64,000 bases of DNA from Acidicapsa acidisoli (GCF_025685625.1 NZ_JAGSYI010000001.1:992001-1056000); one strand, 5' to 3'. Numbered from the stretch's first letter, positions 43,431 through 51,935 are shown. Made by a program: numbers and translations. Notes: generated by a model not told the origin, from the sequence alone.

Positions 43431-44351
43431 ATGAAGTCAACAAAGACTGGTCTTTCCGACCCTGCCGTTTCCGACTTGGGAGCAATCGGTTTCGCATTGG
43501 CCGGCTTTACATTCTGGGTCTTGGCCGACACTTGCATCAAGCTGGTGGGCCAGTCGGGGCTGCCGCCGTATGAAATGGTGGCGTTTCTGGGCCTGTCCAT
43601 GGCGATCTTTCTCAGTCTGTACGCAATTTCGCGAAAACAGATACACGTCTTACAACCGAAGCGTCTCGACCGTCAACTGACCCGCGCCTGCCTGGATATG
43701 GGGAATAACGTCTGCGTCGTGATCGCCCTGCGGCATCTGACGCTGACTTTGTTCTACATCCTGGTATTTACCGCGCCGATGGTGATTGCGCTTCTATCGG
43801 CGGTCTTTCTGCGCGAAGGACTGCCTTTGCGAAAAGGACTAGCGATTGTTATAGGATTTGCTGGAGTTGTGGTCGCAGTGAATCCGTTTGGAAGTGCGCG
43901 CGAGGGCGATTGGATCGGCTTTGCGGCTTGCATGGTTTGCGTCGCTTGCTTTTCGGTGAATATGGTCTGGTCGCGGGTTTTGACGCGCACGGAGCATCCG
44001 GAAAGCCTGACTTTCTTTTCGGGGGTGGTAACGGCGGCGGCGGGGTTTGCGCTGATGCTGCTGATCCATCGCGAGCCTTTGACGGCGCGGCTGCTGTTGG
44101 GATTGTTTGCGATGGGGCTGTTTTGCGCACTGGGGACGCTGTGTTTTTACATCGCGGTGAAGCATACTTCGGCGGCGAATGTTTCGCAGTATCACTACAC
44201 GCAGCTCATTACCGGGACGCTGCTTTCGTATCTGATCTGGCATAACAAGCCGGGGGTTTTTGTGGTGATGGGTGGGGCGCTGATCTTTGCTTCGGGGTTA
44301 TATATTGCCGTGGCGGCGCGGGATGTTGTGCCGCTGACTGAGGGGAATTGA
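43431..44351 (+). CDS. EamA-family (DMT) transporter
   Basis: 306 aa from ATG 43431 with GGAG nearby; the frame is open back to 43026 but those residues are not membrane-like. Ten hydrophobic helices in two EamA repeats: GFALAGFTFWVLADTCIKLVG, LFYILVFTAPMVIALLSAVFL, IVIGFAGVVVAVNPFG, then WIGFAACMVCVACFSVNMVW, LLLGLFAMGLFCALGTLCFYIAV and VFVVMGGALIFASGLYIAV. Substrate unknown, probably a metabolite exporter. It is followed by the parS-like site. Confidence 0.8.
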   Translation: MKSTKTGLSDPAVSDLGAIGFALAGFTFWVLADTCIKLVGQSGLPPYEMVAFLGLSMAIFLSLYAISRKQIHVLQPKRLDRQLTRACLDMGNNVCVVIALRHLTLTLFYILVFTAPMVIALLSAVFLREGLPLRKGLAIVIGFAGVVVAVNPFGSAREGDWIGFAACMVCVACFSVNMVWSRVLTRTEHPESLTFFSGVVTAAAGFALMLLIHREPLTARLLLGLFAMGLFCALGTLCFYIAVKHTSAANVSQYHYTQLITGTLLSYLIWHNKPGVFVVMGGALIFASGLYIAVAARDVVPLTEGN

Positions 44352-44374
44352 GCGGGTTTGCAGTGTTCCACAAT

Positions 44375-44390
44375 TGTTCCACGTGGAACA
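44375..44390. promoter_or_regulatory. parS-like 16-bp palindrome
   Basis: TGTTCCACGTGGAACA is a perfect palindrome and matches the ParB-binding parS consensus (TGTTTCACGTGAAACA) except for the inner T/A pair changed to C/G on both sides; the same variant is used by some pseudomonads. A partial copy TGTTCCAC lies directly before it at 44364-44371. It lies in a non-coding gap, where parS is free to act in chromosome segregation. Confidence 0.6.
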
Positions 44391-44507
44391 TTGATTGCTG
44401 AATTGCGACGGGCTGATTTGGGTTTGTTGGAAGTGGCGTGATTTCAGAGAGTTCGCGTTGCGGAGAATTTTGAGCTTTTGTGCCTTGTTACAGCGAATGG
44501 GGATTTT

Positions 44508-44532
44508 GGTGTTTCGCGTTTTGTGAAACACC
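44508..44532. repeat. inverted repeat near the parS-like site
   Basis: GGTGTTTC (44508-44515) and GAAACACC (44525-44532) are exact inverse copies around a 9-nt loop. No T run follows in either direction, so it is not an obvious terminator. The arms resemble half parS sites (TGTTTC / GAAACA) split by a longer spacer. Confidence 0.45.
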
Positions 44533-44550
44533 CGGCGTACGGACGATCCG

Positions 44551-45087
44551 CTAACTTTCTATCAGGATTTCGGTTTGGTATTTGGGGGCCAGCGCCAGGG
44601 CTTTCTTTATGAATTTGGCCATCTGGTCTTTGTCGAGAGCTGGCGGGGGTGTGGTTCGGCTGGCGACGGGTACTCCGACTTCGAGGAAGAACTTCTCGAT
44701 TCCGGCGGGGGAACAGATGCAGATCAGGCGGCCCGGCTCGGAGGCGGCGTTGTGGAACTTGTGCGGGGCGTTGGATGGAATGGTGGCTGTGTCGCCTGCG
44801 CGGGCGGTGGTTTTTGTGCCGCGGAAGGTTACTTCGATTTCGCCTTCTAGGACAATGAATGTCTCGTCGTAGTTATGGCGGTGCAGGCCGGGTCCGCCGC
44901 CGGGAGGGACGTGCATATCGATGACGCTGTAGCGGCCGTTGGTGTCCTCTTCGGAGACGGTGATGGTGTAGGTGTCGCCGACCAGGCCTATGTGTGGCAG
45001 CTTTCCCTCACCGAGGCGGCCCAAGGCCAGGTTGCGGCTGAGATCGTCGGGTGGAAGGGGCCGGTATTCCGTTGACTGCTCAGGCAT
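44551..45087 (-). CDS. cupin-domain protein
   Basis: 178 aa, start after AAGGGAGAAACAGC. A single conserved cupin: motif 1 HRHNYDETFIVLEGEIEV, with the His, His, Glu metal ligands, and motif 2 GDTATIPSNAPHKFHN, with the second His region. The N-terminal ~60 residues are less conserved. Cupins of this type bind Fe or Mn and can be isomerases, oxygenases or sensors. No neighbour hints at the substrate. Confidence 0.8.
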   Translation of the reverse strand: MPEQSTEYRPLPPDDLSRNLALGRLGEGKLPHIGLVGDTYTITVSEEDTNGRYSVIDMHVPPGGGPGLHRHNYDETFIVLEGEIEVTFRGTKTTARAGDTATIPSNAPHKFHNAASEPGRLICICSPAGIEKFFLEVGVPVASRTTPPPALDKDQMAKFIKKALALAPKYQTEILIES

Positions 45088-45241
45088 GCTGTTTCTCCCT
45101 TGGCTTTGTCGGCTGATTCCTTGTGAGCGCCTTCTGATCCCCTGGCCGACGAATTCGCCGGAACAGATTCAGGCTGATCGCACCTACGGATTCCTTCACG
45201 ATAGTGAATCAATGCCTGCACGCGATGGTCTTCTTTGCACG

Positions 45242-45292
45242 CTTCTCAGGCTTTGAGAAGCCCAGGTTTCAAAGGCGAGACCTGGGGCATCC
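45242..45292. repeat. family-1 hairpin repeat, copy 1
   Basis: A small hairpin CTTCTCA-5nt-TGAGAAG (45242-45260) is followed by CCCAGGTTTC (45261-45270) pairing with GAGACCTGGG (45277-45286) and then GGCATCC. The flanks CCCA and TGGGGCA match the other copies, but the stem sequence is different. This supports a conserved structure rather than a conserved sequence. It occupies most of the gap between cupin and methyltransferase. Confidence 0.6.
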
Positions 45293-45337
45293 GCATTTCT
45301 TATTTGTTCGAACCTAGGCCTCCCGGCCTTTCCCAGG

Positions 45338-46522
45338 TTATTGCGGTACAAGCTTCAAAATAGTTTCATAGCGCATGCGCTTTGACAGGCTGTTTTTTAA
45401 ATTCGCTGACGGGACTGGAAGGTATCGCTTCGCCATCGGCAGCGGTCTGTTGAATTGCGAAACGAGCTTAAATTCAGCCAGTCGCGCAGCCGCAACGTTG
45501 ATATTGGCGTTGGAGATTGAGATTCCTCTCAGGCACGAGTCGCCTACTACGAGCAAAACTTGACCGTCTTCTTTGATAGAGTGCCGGAGCTGTTTCATGA
45601 ATTGGTATACGTCTCCAGCATATCTCTCAACCATTCCAGCTTCCTTCTGAGTGAGTTGCTCCGTTGTTCCGGCGTCCCTCAATAGCGTGTTGGTCATTAT
45701 GCCATCGCGCTGGCCCGGAGCGGAGCGTTCGGTTCCGATGCTACCTGACCGAATATCACGAAGACTTTCTACGCTATATCCAAGCCACACCAGAGAGAGT
45801 CTATGGCCTCTCAGATAATCGATGGCGTTTAGGTATGGTGGAGACGTGACGACTGCATCGACGGAGTGGGAGGCGATTCGCGATATTTTTCGCGAGTCTC
45901 CTCGGCACACTGTCACCTTTCCTTTGAGAGACCGCGAACCAAGACGATTTGCCAGAAGTTGGGCGGACCTTAATAGGCCGCCGTATACGTCGAAATCGTT
46001 CCCAAAAAACACCCTGTGAGGTCGGCTGTGAGAAGTATCCCTGGCAACGGACGCTCCACGCTCCTTCGTAACGATCGTTCTGCTCAATGCGACGCGGAGG
46101 ACATCCGCCATGGGTCCCCTCATCTCTTTAAGTGCGCTGGCAATCCTCCTCAGTTGGGTCGCCTGTTTGGGCTCGAACCAGAAATTCACATATTGTGTTG
46201 TTTCTTCAGACGAGTCGATCCAAGGCAATATCGGACTCTTCTTTTGCTTTGCCTTGAGAATGAGGCCTTCTGCGGCACCTTCGATTTTTGAGTCGTCGAC
46301 TGGTGTAGTCCACACCTTCGACATCAGTACGGCTAGTGGATCAACATCGAAGCCAATTGCCTCATGGCCTGACTCTGCGGCTACCCGCAGGACCGTTCCT
46401 GAACCGGCCATCGAATCCAAAATTACGGAACCGGGGCGGAGTGTCTGTAATACGCCGAACACGAGTTCGGGGGCCATCCGCGCCGGAAAAGGATGTATCG
46501 TTTTAAGATTCATATGTTTCAA
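45338..46522 (-). CDS. N4/N6-type DNA methyltransferase
   Basis: 394 aa starting at TTG, with the preceding gene's stop overlapping by 4 nt (TTGA); an ATG lies three codons later. LDSMAGSGTVLR (35-46) is the AdoMet-binding motif I, and AVVTSPPYLNAIDYLRG (~223-239) carries the catalytic TSPPY motif IV. TSPPY type enzymes methylate N4 of cytosine or N6 of adenine. The N-terminus IHPFPARMAPEL recalls a group of phage or defence methylases. Coupled with the Z1 helicase-like gene, it is likely the modification arm of a defence system. No obvious target-recognition subunit. Confidence 0.78.
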   Translation of the reverse strand: MKHMNLKTIHPFPARMAPELVFGVLQTLRPGSVILDSMAGSGTVLRVAAESGHEAIGFDVDPLAVLMSKVWTTPVDDSKIEGAAEGLILKAKQKKSPILPWIDSSEETTQYVNFWFEPKQATQLRRIASALKEMRGPMADVLRVALSRTIVTKERGASVARDTSHSRPHRVFFGNDFDVYGGLLRSAQLLANRLGSRSLKGKVTVCRGDSRKISRIASHSVDAVVTSPPYLNAIDYLRGHRLSLVWLGYSVESLRDIRSGSIGTERSAPGQRDGIMTNTLLRDAGTTEQLTQKEAGMVERYAGDVYQFMKQLRHSIKEDGQVLLVVGDSCLRGISISNANINVAAARLAEFKLVSQFNRPLPMAKRYLPVPSANLKNSLSKRMRYETILKLVPQ

Positions 46523-48357
46523 CGTGAATTCTTAAGGAAGTTCACAGATCCTGTGTACTTGTAGAAAAGGCGAGCCTTTCCCGCGTTATTGTGGAAGATT
46601 TTTACATGGTGTTGAGCATTTGGGAAGCGCCTAGGCTCCAATTGAGACTGGCCAAGAAATCCTTTTGCACGTGAAATCGTCTCTTGGATAGCGTCCGACG
46701 AACCCGCAATCGACGAGGACTCATGAATTGCAAGTTCTCCCGAGCTTCCCCTTGCTGTGCCTGCGATAAATTTGATCAGAAACGAAGGAAGTCCCCCTTG
46801 TCCGACGAGGTTGTGAAGGCTCTCAAGGGTTGTGATCTCTTCGGGCGCCCCTTTCACCACGGTATCCATTTCTGTCGAAAAATCAAAGAGGCCAAAGCCC
46901 ATTTCGCCGCTGCTTGTTGAAACTGTTGCGCGGTCTATGCTAGCGTTTGAAACCTGAGAAATTCGGCTGTCTCCAATCCAAACGGGAGAACCAAGCTTAG
47001 CCAATATGGTTTCAAGAGACAGCCTGTGGTACACGAAGCAGCGATGCCAGTCTTGATATAACTGGGCTGGGATTGTGAGTTCAAAGTGTTCAAGATACCT
47101 TCCACGGGCTCCGAACATGCGCGCCCGTTGGATATAGGTATCCTGCTGGAGTTTTCCTCGAACGTTACGAGTGAAAAACATCGAAAGAAGATTAGGAAAT
47201 GTGACTCCGCGTGACACGATGTTGCCACCGATAATTACTGTGAAGGGGACGGTCGGCTCGCTTGCTCTGTCGCCAAGTAACTTTCGGTCTCGCTCGCTGT
47301 TTAGGACCACGATAGAGGCCCGCGATGCGTTTTCGATAACGTATTCGATGATTGTCCGAACATTCGCCCTTGGATAGAGCGTCGGAGCTGTGGTGCGAAT
47401 TTGCTCTACCAGGCTGTTGAATTCGCTGTTTTCGTCGTCCATGAGGATGTCGAAGAAGCCCTGCACCGTAGATCTGTCGATTGCGTGATCGCTTTTGTTC
47501 CCGCTCGTGTGCATCAACAGGGTGTAGTACTCTTCGGCGCCATTAACGTGTGAGTTTAGGTAACCAACCGTGATTGCGAATCTGATTAGGGCTGAAAATG
47601 CTTCGCTCTGGCTGGACTGATTTGAGACATGCCGCAGGCGATAATCAACCGGAGAACTGACCGAAAAGAAGACATCCGGTCCGGTATATGCCGGATGAGC
47701 GCGAAATCTGACCCACTTCTCAGTTTCGTTGCGCAGTGTGTTATTGAGATCTAGCCTTGCCGGAGTTGCGGTAACGCCGATGTAAAACCCATTTGCTCCG
47801 ATCACCTGCTCAACCAGTGCGTTAATCTTAGTTTTCTTGTTCTTATTGACCTTTGAATTCGGCGTCGCGTAATCCGCTTCATCGTCGATAACAACGACTG
47901 AGTCACGCCCTTCTAACGACTCGATAAGTTTTCCCAAATCAGTGGCATTCTTCTTGCACAGAACGACCATTTCTTGGGAGAGTGGAACCTTTGCCGATGC
48001 GGCGAGTTCGAAGGAGCTTTTTGCAGCGGGGGCGAGCCCGGCTTCCTTGAAGCGGCGAAGATTCTGATTGAGAAGGTCAACGCTGTCGTTCATCAGATGG
48101 ATGATCGTGCGGTGTCCAGAATCTAGGAGCCTGCCGGTAAGGCAAATCATCATCTCTGTTTTGCCGCTTTGTGGATCACCGTAGATGACCAGCGAACGCT
48201 CCTTCGCAGTTTCCAAATTTGCGGACGCTTCTTCTACAGTTTCTTCAATGCACGCTGTAGCAATCTCTTTCCGTTGCAACCGTGCCAGTTGTTTTGCGTA
48301 GCGGTCGCGTAATCGAGTTCGATCCTTGAAATTCGCTAATGATTCTTCTGGCGTCAT
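46519..48357 (-). CDS. Z1-domain helicase-like ATPase
   Basis: 612 aa, ATG after AGAGGAGA. Walker A GDPQSGKT (60-67), Walker B with DEAD-type VVVIDDEAD (154-162), motif III TATP (196-199). The Z1 hallmark is GGNIVSRGVTF (377-387), followed by FFTRNVRGKLQQDTYIQRARMFG (394-416), with the Arg finger. Z1 ATPases occur beside methylases, DUF4420/AIPR and MutL-like proteins in phage-defence clusters. No nuclease (PD-D/E-XK or DUF4420) gene is visible on either side, so the cutting arm is either lost, outside the window or encoded elsewhere. Confidence 0.78.
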   Translation of the reverse strand: MTPEESLANFKDRTRLRDRYAKQLARLQRKEIATACIEETVEEASANLETAKERSLVIYGDPQSGKTEMMICLTGRLLDSGHRTIIHLMNDSVDLLNQNLRRFKEAGLAPAAKSSFELAASAKVPLSQEMVVLCKKNATDLGKLIESLEGRDSVVVIDDEADYATPNSKVNKNKKTKINALVEQVIGANGFYIGVTATPARLDLNNTLRNETEKWVRFRAHPAYTGPDVFFSVSSPVDYRLRHVSNQSSQSEAFSALIRFAITVGYLNSHVNGAEEYYTLLMHTSGNKSDHAIDRSTVQGFFDILMDDENSEFNSLVEQIRTTAPTLYPRANVRTIIEYVIENASRASIVVLNSERDRKLLGDRASEPTVPFTVIIGGNIVSRGVTFPNLLSMFFTRNVRGKLQQDTYIQRARMFGARGRYLEHFELTIPAQLYQDWHRCFVYHRLSLETILAKLGSPVWIGDSRISQVSNASIDRATVSTSSGEMGFGLFDFSTEMDTVVKGAPEEITTLESLHNLVGQGGLPSFLIKFIAGTARGSSGELAIHESSSIAGSSDAIQETISRAKGFLGQSQLEPRRFPNAQHHVKIFHNNAGKARLFYKYTGSVNFLKNSR

Positions 48358-48625
48358 TTAAGTCTCCTCTAATTGATAAGTCCAGACTAACTCTACTGTT
48401 GCAAGTTGCTACACGAATGAATGCGGATGGAATCCCAATAGTCAATGGATGGCTTCAGTATGAACCGTCGCTGGCGAAGTCATCAATTCTACAAACGACT
48501 TATCAAATTTAGATAGGTCGAGCTCTAGCTGGGTGCGGACTTTTTCAAGCTGGTTGGAACCTGCGGATTCCTTCCGGGAATGATCGACAGAAAAGCAACG
48601 GCAACTGCAGGAACAGGGCTAGCTT

Positions 48626-48675
48626 TTGTGGTTTCCCACCCTTGACGCAAAGTGCGCGTCAAGAATGGGGCACCC
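48626..48675. repeat. family-1 hairpin repeat, copy 2
   Basis: TTTGTGGTTTCCCACCC, then CTTGACGC (48641-48648) pairing with GCGTCAAG (48656-48663), then AATGGGGCACCC. The outer CCCA and TGGG can also pair. Confidence 0.65.
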
Positions 48676-48708
48676 GGACGGTGGTGCGATGTAGGTTGGG
48701 GATAGGTC

Positions 48709-48790
48709 GGGCTTTCAGCCCTCTTGTTGGTTGACGGGGATCCTGTCCCAGGCGATGCCCTGGGCTGGGATAGCGGCGCGCCTTTGGCGC
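48709..48790. repeat. three successive small hairpins
   Basis: GGGCT-TTC-AGCCC (48709-48721), CCCAGG-CGATGC-CCTGGG (48747-48764) and GCGCC-TTT-GGCGC (48778-48790) follow one another within 85 bp. It lies next to a family-1 repeat and looks like a composite repeat element, not a gene terminator. Confidence 0.55.
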
Positions 48791-48941
48791 TTGGCCGGGC
48801 TTAGGAACATTCTCTCGGCGGCTAAAGACGTATTGATTTGTATGACCGTATGGCGTGGATACTGTCTGGGTTAAAACCCAGACCTGCCAGCCACGCCCTT
48901 TCAAAACAGTGGGGTTTTCATCGAGCGTGGCCGGGGTTATT

Positions 48942-49382
48942 TCAGGGCTTGGGGTGGGTGGCTTTGAAGGTGCCATCGTAGGACGAGAAGGACCAGTTGC
49001 CGGTGATGGCTTCGGAGTCATCGAGCTGGCCGTCTAACTTCAGTGTCGCGGTTTCGTTGGCTTCTTCGGAGTATGTGTCGAAGGCCATTTGCAGATGACC
49101 GTTCTTGTAGGTACCGGTGGCGGGTTTGTTATTCCAGGTGCCGGTGATGTTGCCTTCGGCGTCGACTGAGAACTCGGCGTCAAATTCGCGGTCGCCGCCC
49201 TGAGTGTCGAATACGAAGTGCCATTTGCCGTTGATTCGCTGATCCTGCTTATCCTGTTTGTCCGGCTTGGCCTGGTTATCTTGCTTGGCCTGGCTGGCTT
49301 GGTTGTCTTGCGCGTGGGCGGGGGTGGACAGGGTGATTGCCGCCAGAGCTGTTGCGAGAACAGCCAAGAGAAGTTTTTTCAC
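48942..49382 (-). CDS. exported protein with Gln/Asp/Lys-rich linker
   Basis: 146 aa with signal peptide (LLLAVLATALAAITLSTPAHAQ). A low-complexity linker DNQASQAKQDNQAKPDKQ (~26-50) precedes a beta-rich domain: INGKWHFVFDTQGGDREFDAEFSVDAEGNITGTWNNKPATGTYKNGHLQMAF, then GNWSFSSYDGTFKATHP. The G-x-W / G-T-W repeats suggest a lipocalin-like or beta-barrel binding domain. Function unknown. It is followed by ~390 bp with a repeat before the next gene. Confidence 0.6.
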   Translation of the reverse strand: MKKLLLAVLATALAAITLSTPAHAQDNQASQAKQDNQAKPDKQDKQDQRINGKWHFVFDTQGGDREFDAEFSVDAEGNITGTWNNKPATGTYKNGHLQMAFDTYSEEANETATLKLDGQLDDSEAITGNWSFSSYDGTFKATHPKP

Positions 49383-49540
49383 GTTTGCTCCTTGAAATTG
49401 CAGTCTATCGGGCGATGGTGTGGCATGGCTATCGGATATTGGTTTGCGACAATGGCAGTTTGAAGAAAAGCCAACCCTCAGGGGCTAAAGTGTGTGCGTG
49501 AGAACTCGGGCCAGAGACATAAAGGACATAAAGATCGATG

Positions 49541-49630
49541 CGAAACGGCCCGTGGCTAAAGCCACTCCCATGTTTTGCGCTAAATTCAGCAGCCTAAAGG
49601 CTGCTGCTCCCTCCGATTCGCATACCCAAG
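49541..49630. repeat. family-2 double-hairpin repeat, copy 1
   Basis: CGGCCCGTGGCTAAAGCCAC contains a hairpin around TGGCTAAAGCCA; a second hairpin CAGCAGCCTAAAGGCTGCTG follows, and then CTCCCTCCGATTCG. The same arrangement with different stem bases occurs at 53431-53512. Confidence 0.6.
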
Positions 49631-49769
49631 TATTATGCCGAAATGAGTTCTCACGCGGACATTGAGGCCCGTACCCTTCAATTCTCCCCTTCAACCCGCT
49701 TTGAACTGACTCATTCCGTGGTTTGTTTATAAGACAGATCGAGCGCATGACTAGAGTTATGAGCGGCAG

Positions 49770-50915
49770 TTATGGCTTTTGGGGCGGCGCGGTCATTAAC
49801 TCGATGAACATCTTTTGAAATCTGGGCAGGTCGAGGTCGAGCTGGGCATGGACGTGTTGCAGGTCTGTCTGCGGGCGGAAGTCGTCGGTCCACGTGAGGG
49901 TGTTTCCGTAGTTGGGGCCGTGGTTGATGTCTACGTCCATGTAAACGTATTTTTCGTGGGTGATGAGGGTGGGGTCGAGCCAGGCTGCGGCGGTGATCTC
50001 GTCCCACATGTAGTAGCGCTCCTGGGAGTATTTGGCGATGTACTGAGCCGCGGGATTGGACGACTTGCTGATGGCGTCGATCATGGCCGGGGTGAAGAGG
50101 GCTTTGATGGAGATGTCGACCGTGGTTACGTCGATGCGGGGCCAGTGGGCGCGCAGGGTGATGTGCGCTGCTTCGGGGTCGAACCAGAAGTTGAATTCGT
50201 GGCGTGGGTTCTCGGCGTATTCGGGGTCGGTGGTCTGGGGGTTGAGGCTGCCGCCCATGAGGATGATGCCCTGGGTGAGCGGGGCGAATTCGGGGTCGAT
50301 GCTGAGGGCCAGGGCGATGTTGGTGAGCGGGCCGGCGGCGTAGATGGTGACCTGATGCGGGTGAGCGTGGACCTGACGGATGAGGAAGTGGACGGCGTCT
50401 TCTTCGATGGCGTGGGTGTGGGGCGCGCCTTCGGGCATGGGCGGGATTTCGTAGGGACCGTGGGTTTTCTGATAGATGACGGAGGCATGGGGCTTTTCGC
50501 CGTGGATGGAGTTGTCGGCTGATTGGACGAGGTTGGTTGGGCCTCCGCCCCAGGCGCCTAGCCAGTCGACGTTGCCGACGAGCGGGGCTTCGAGGCTTGT
50601 CTCCTGCTGGTTGCGGACGAGCGGGTAGATGGCTCCCATGGCGACGGGGACGTCGGTGCGGCCGATGAGTTCCAACATGCGGAGGGTGTGCTGGGTTTCT
50701 TCGTCGCGCCAGGCGTTGCCGGTGACCATGGTGATGCCGAGGACCTGGACCTGCGGGGACTGGAGCAGGGTCATCATGGCCATCTGGTTGGAGCCGCCAG
50801 GACCGGAGCCGTCCTGGTCGATGAGGACCATTTTGCGGGGTGCGACTGAGTGGTTTTGAGCCGAGGCGGACGGGATCAGGCAGAGAAGCAGAAGGAGGGC
50901 TGAGAGCGGGCGCAT
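49770..50915 (-). CDS. exported nucleoside-hydrolase-fold protein
   Basis: 381 aa with signal peptide (LSALLLLLCLIPSASAQ). The fold is that of inosine-uridine nucleoside hydrolases: VLIDQDGSGPGGSNQMAMM at the N-terminus, LGITMVTGNAW, YAAGPLTNIALAL, GIILMGGSL and the late Asp in MWDEITAAAWLDP. Calcium-site residues differ: the family norm DTDPGxDD is DQDGSGPGGSN, which loses the Asp pair, so activity on ribonucleosides is not certain. Periplasmic location would suit nucleoside salvage. Confidence 0.7.
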   Translation of the reverse strand: MRPLSALLLLLCLIPSASAQNHSVAPRKMVLIDQDGSGPGGSNQMAMMTLLQSPQVQVLGITMVTGNAWRDEETQHTLRMLELIGRTDVPVAMGAIYPLVRNQQETSLEAPLVGNVDWLGAWGGGPTNLVQSADNSIHGEKPHASVIYQKTHGPYEIPPMPEGAPHTHAIEEDAVHFLIRQVHAHPHQVTIYAAGPLTNIALALSIDPEFAPLTQGIILMGGSLNPQTTDPEYAENPRHEFNFWFDPEAAHITLRAHWPRIDVTTVDISIKALFTPAMIDAISKSSNPAAQYIAKYSQERYYMWDEITAAAWLDPTLITHEKYVYMDVDINHGPNYGNTLTWTDDFRPQTDLQHVHAQLDLDLPRFQKMFIELMTAPPQKP

Positions 50916-50971
50916 GGGCGGTATTGTTGCATACCATGGCCCGCAGATGACGGTTGCCCTGGGAATTTGTC

Positions 50972-51268
50972 CTATGTGAGATTGCTTTCGGGTTTCCAGA
51001 CGTAGAGATAATCTTCGTCGCTCGAAGTTACGATTTCGATCCCTCTTGAACGGGTTGCACGGCTCAGGGCAGAACGGATGTTCTCTTTTGAGTCGGGCAG
51101 GGCCGAGAGAGGAACCTTGAGTGCTGAGCCGTGCTCTAACTGGGCGATGTCGTTCAGCAGCAGTTCGACGATTTGTTTGTGCTTGCCATCGCGGCCTTTT
51201 GGGACGTCGGCTTGCAACATGGATTCAAACATCATTGGGGTCCGTTTTGGGTCTTGGTTGGTTGCCAT
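50972..51268 (-). CDS. small protein of unknown function (98 aa)
   Basis: From the ATG at 51268, with GAGGAGAC upstream; the frame extends a further 27 codons that look like poor coding sequence. MFESMLQADVPKGRDGKHKQIVELLLNDIAQLEHGSALKVPLSAL, then SKENIRSALSRATRSRGIEIVTSSDEDYLYVWK, has a helix-turn-helix-like centre (ENIRSALSRATRSRG) with a short C-terminal beta strand. It might bind DNA, but no family is recognised. It is divergent from a response regulator. Confidence 0.6.
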   Translation of the reverse strand: MATNQDPKRTPMMFESMLQADVPKGRDGKHKQIVELLLNDIAQLEHGSALKVPLSALPDSKENIRSALSRATRSRGIEIVTSSDEDYLYVWKPESNLT

Positions 51269-51451
51269 AGCGTCTCCTCTCACGCAATCGGCGCGTAAAC
51301 GTGATGCTAACGTGATACAAACATAACATGCCCGTGGAAAGTTCATCAAGATTTTTTGGCGAGGAGCTGGCGTTTACGTACAACTAAAAGATTTTTAAAG
51401 AGTTAACCCGTATTTTGGATTCGCTGCTAGGCTCGAAGCAAGGTGAACTAT

Positions 51452-51910
51452 ATGTCCAAAGTAATGAATTTCGAAACCGTTCCACTGGCTGAGCTGGCTT
51501 CGAAAGGCATCACGGCTCGGGTTGATCGACCGAAGCCTATTGTTCTGGTCGTGGACGATGAGCGTGTGATTGCCGACACGCTTGCGGCGATTCTTGGACG
51601 AAGCGGCTTTGCAGCTCTGGCTGCTTATCAGGGATTTAACGCGCTTGAAATTGCGCTTGCGAATCGCCCTGATCTACTGCTGACTGACGTTGCGATGCCG
51701 GGGATGAATGGTATCGAACTGGCAATTGCGGTGAGGAAGGCAGTTCCGGAATGCAGGGTGCTTTTGTTTTCCGGACAGGCCACGACAGCGGGTTTGCTTG
51801 CGCAGGCCCATGAAGCGGGGCACGACTTTACGACTCTCCAGAAGCCTCTTCATCCGACAGAGCTGCTGGCTCGCATCTCCGAGACTTTGGAAGTTCCAAC
51901 CACAATATAG
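51452..51910 (+). CDS. single-domain response regulator
   Basis: 152 aa from ATG 51452; a GTG nine bases earlier is possible. After a short N-terminal tail the REC domain is IVLVVDDERVIADTLAAILGRSGF, LLLTDVAMPGMNGIELAIAVR (the phospho-acceptor Asp) and VLLFSGQATTAGLL (Ser in place of Thr), ending LQKPLHPTELLARI with Lys. No output domain follows, so it works by protein contact, like a CheY or Spo0F. No histidine kinase is adjacent. Confidence 0.85.
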   Translation: MSKVMNFETVPLAELASKGITARVDRPKPIVLVVDDERVIADTLAAILGRSGFAALAAYQGFNALEIALANRPDLLLTDVAMPGMNGIELAIAVRKAVPECRVLLFSGQATTAGLLAQAHEAGHDFTTLQKPLHPTELLARISETLEVPTTI

Positions 51911-51935
51911 AAGTAGGCTTGCGCGAATTCCGGCG

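Larger units (their letters stand above)
48358..48941. other. intergenic region: Z1 promoter side and hairpin repeats
   Basis: About 580 bp without a convincing gene. The first ~250 bp must hold the promoter for the Z1/methyltransferase pair. The rest is the family-1 repeat and a three-hairpin block, both listed separately. A 120-codon minus-strand ORF at 48659-49021 follows the repeats and has an implausible Pro/Arg-rich sequence. Confidence 0.55.

Noticed and set aside
48659-49021. 120-codon minus-strand ORF beside the hairpin block
   Set aside because: Composed of repeat-derived Pro/Arg-rich sequence and overlapping a real exported protein gene.
49711-50937. 408-codon minus-strand ORF overlapping the nucleoside hydrolase gene
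   Set aside because: It is a frame-shifted shadow: almost only Pro, Arg, His and Ser, no domains, and a real signal peptide and fold lie in the other frame.
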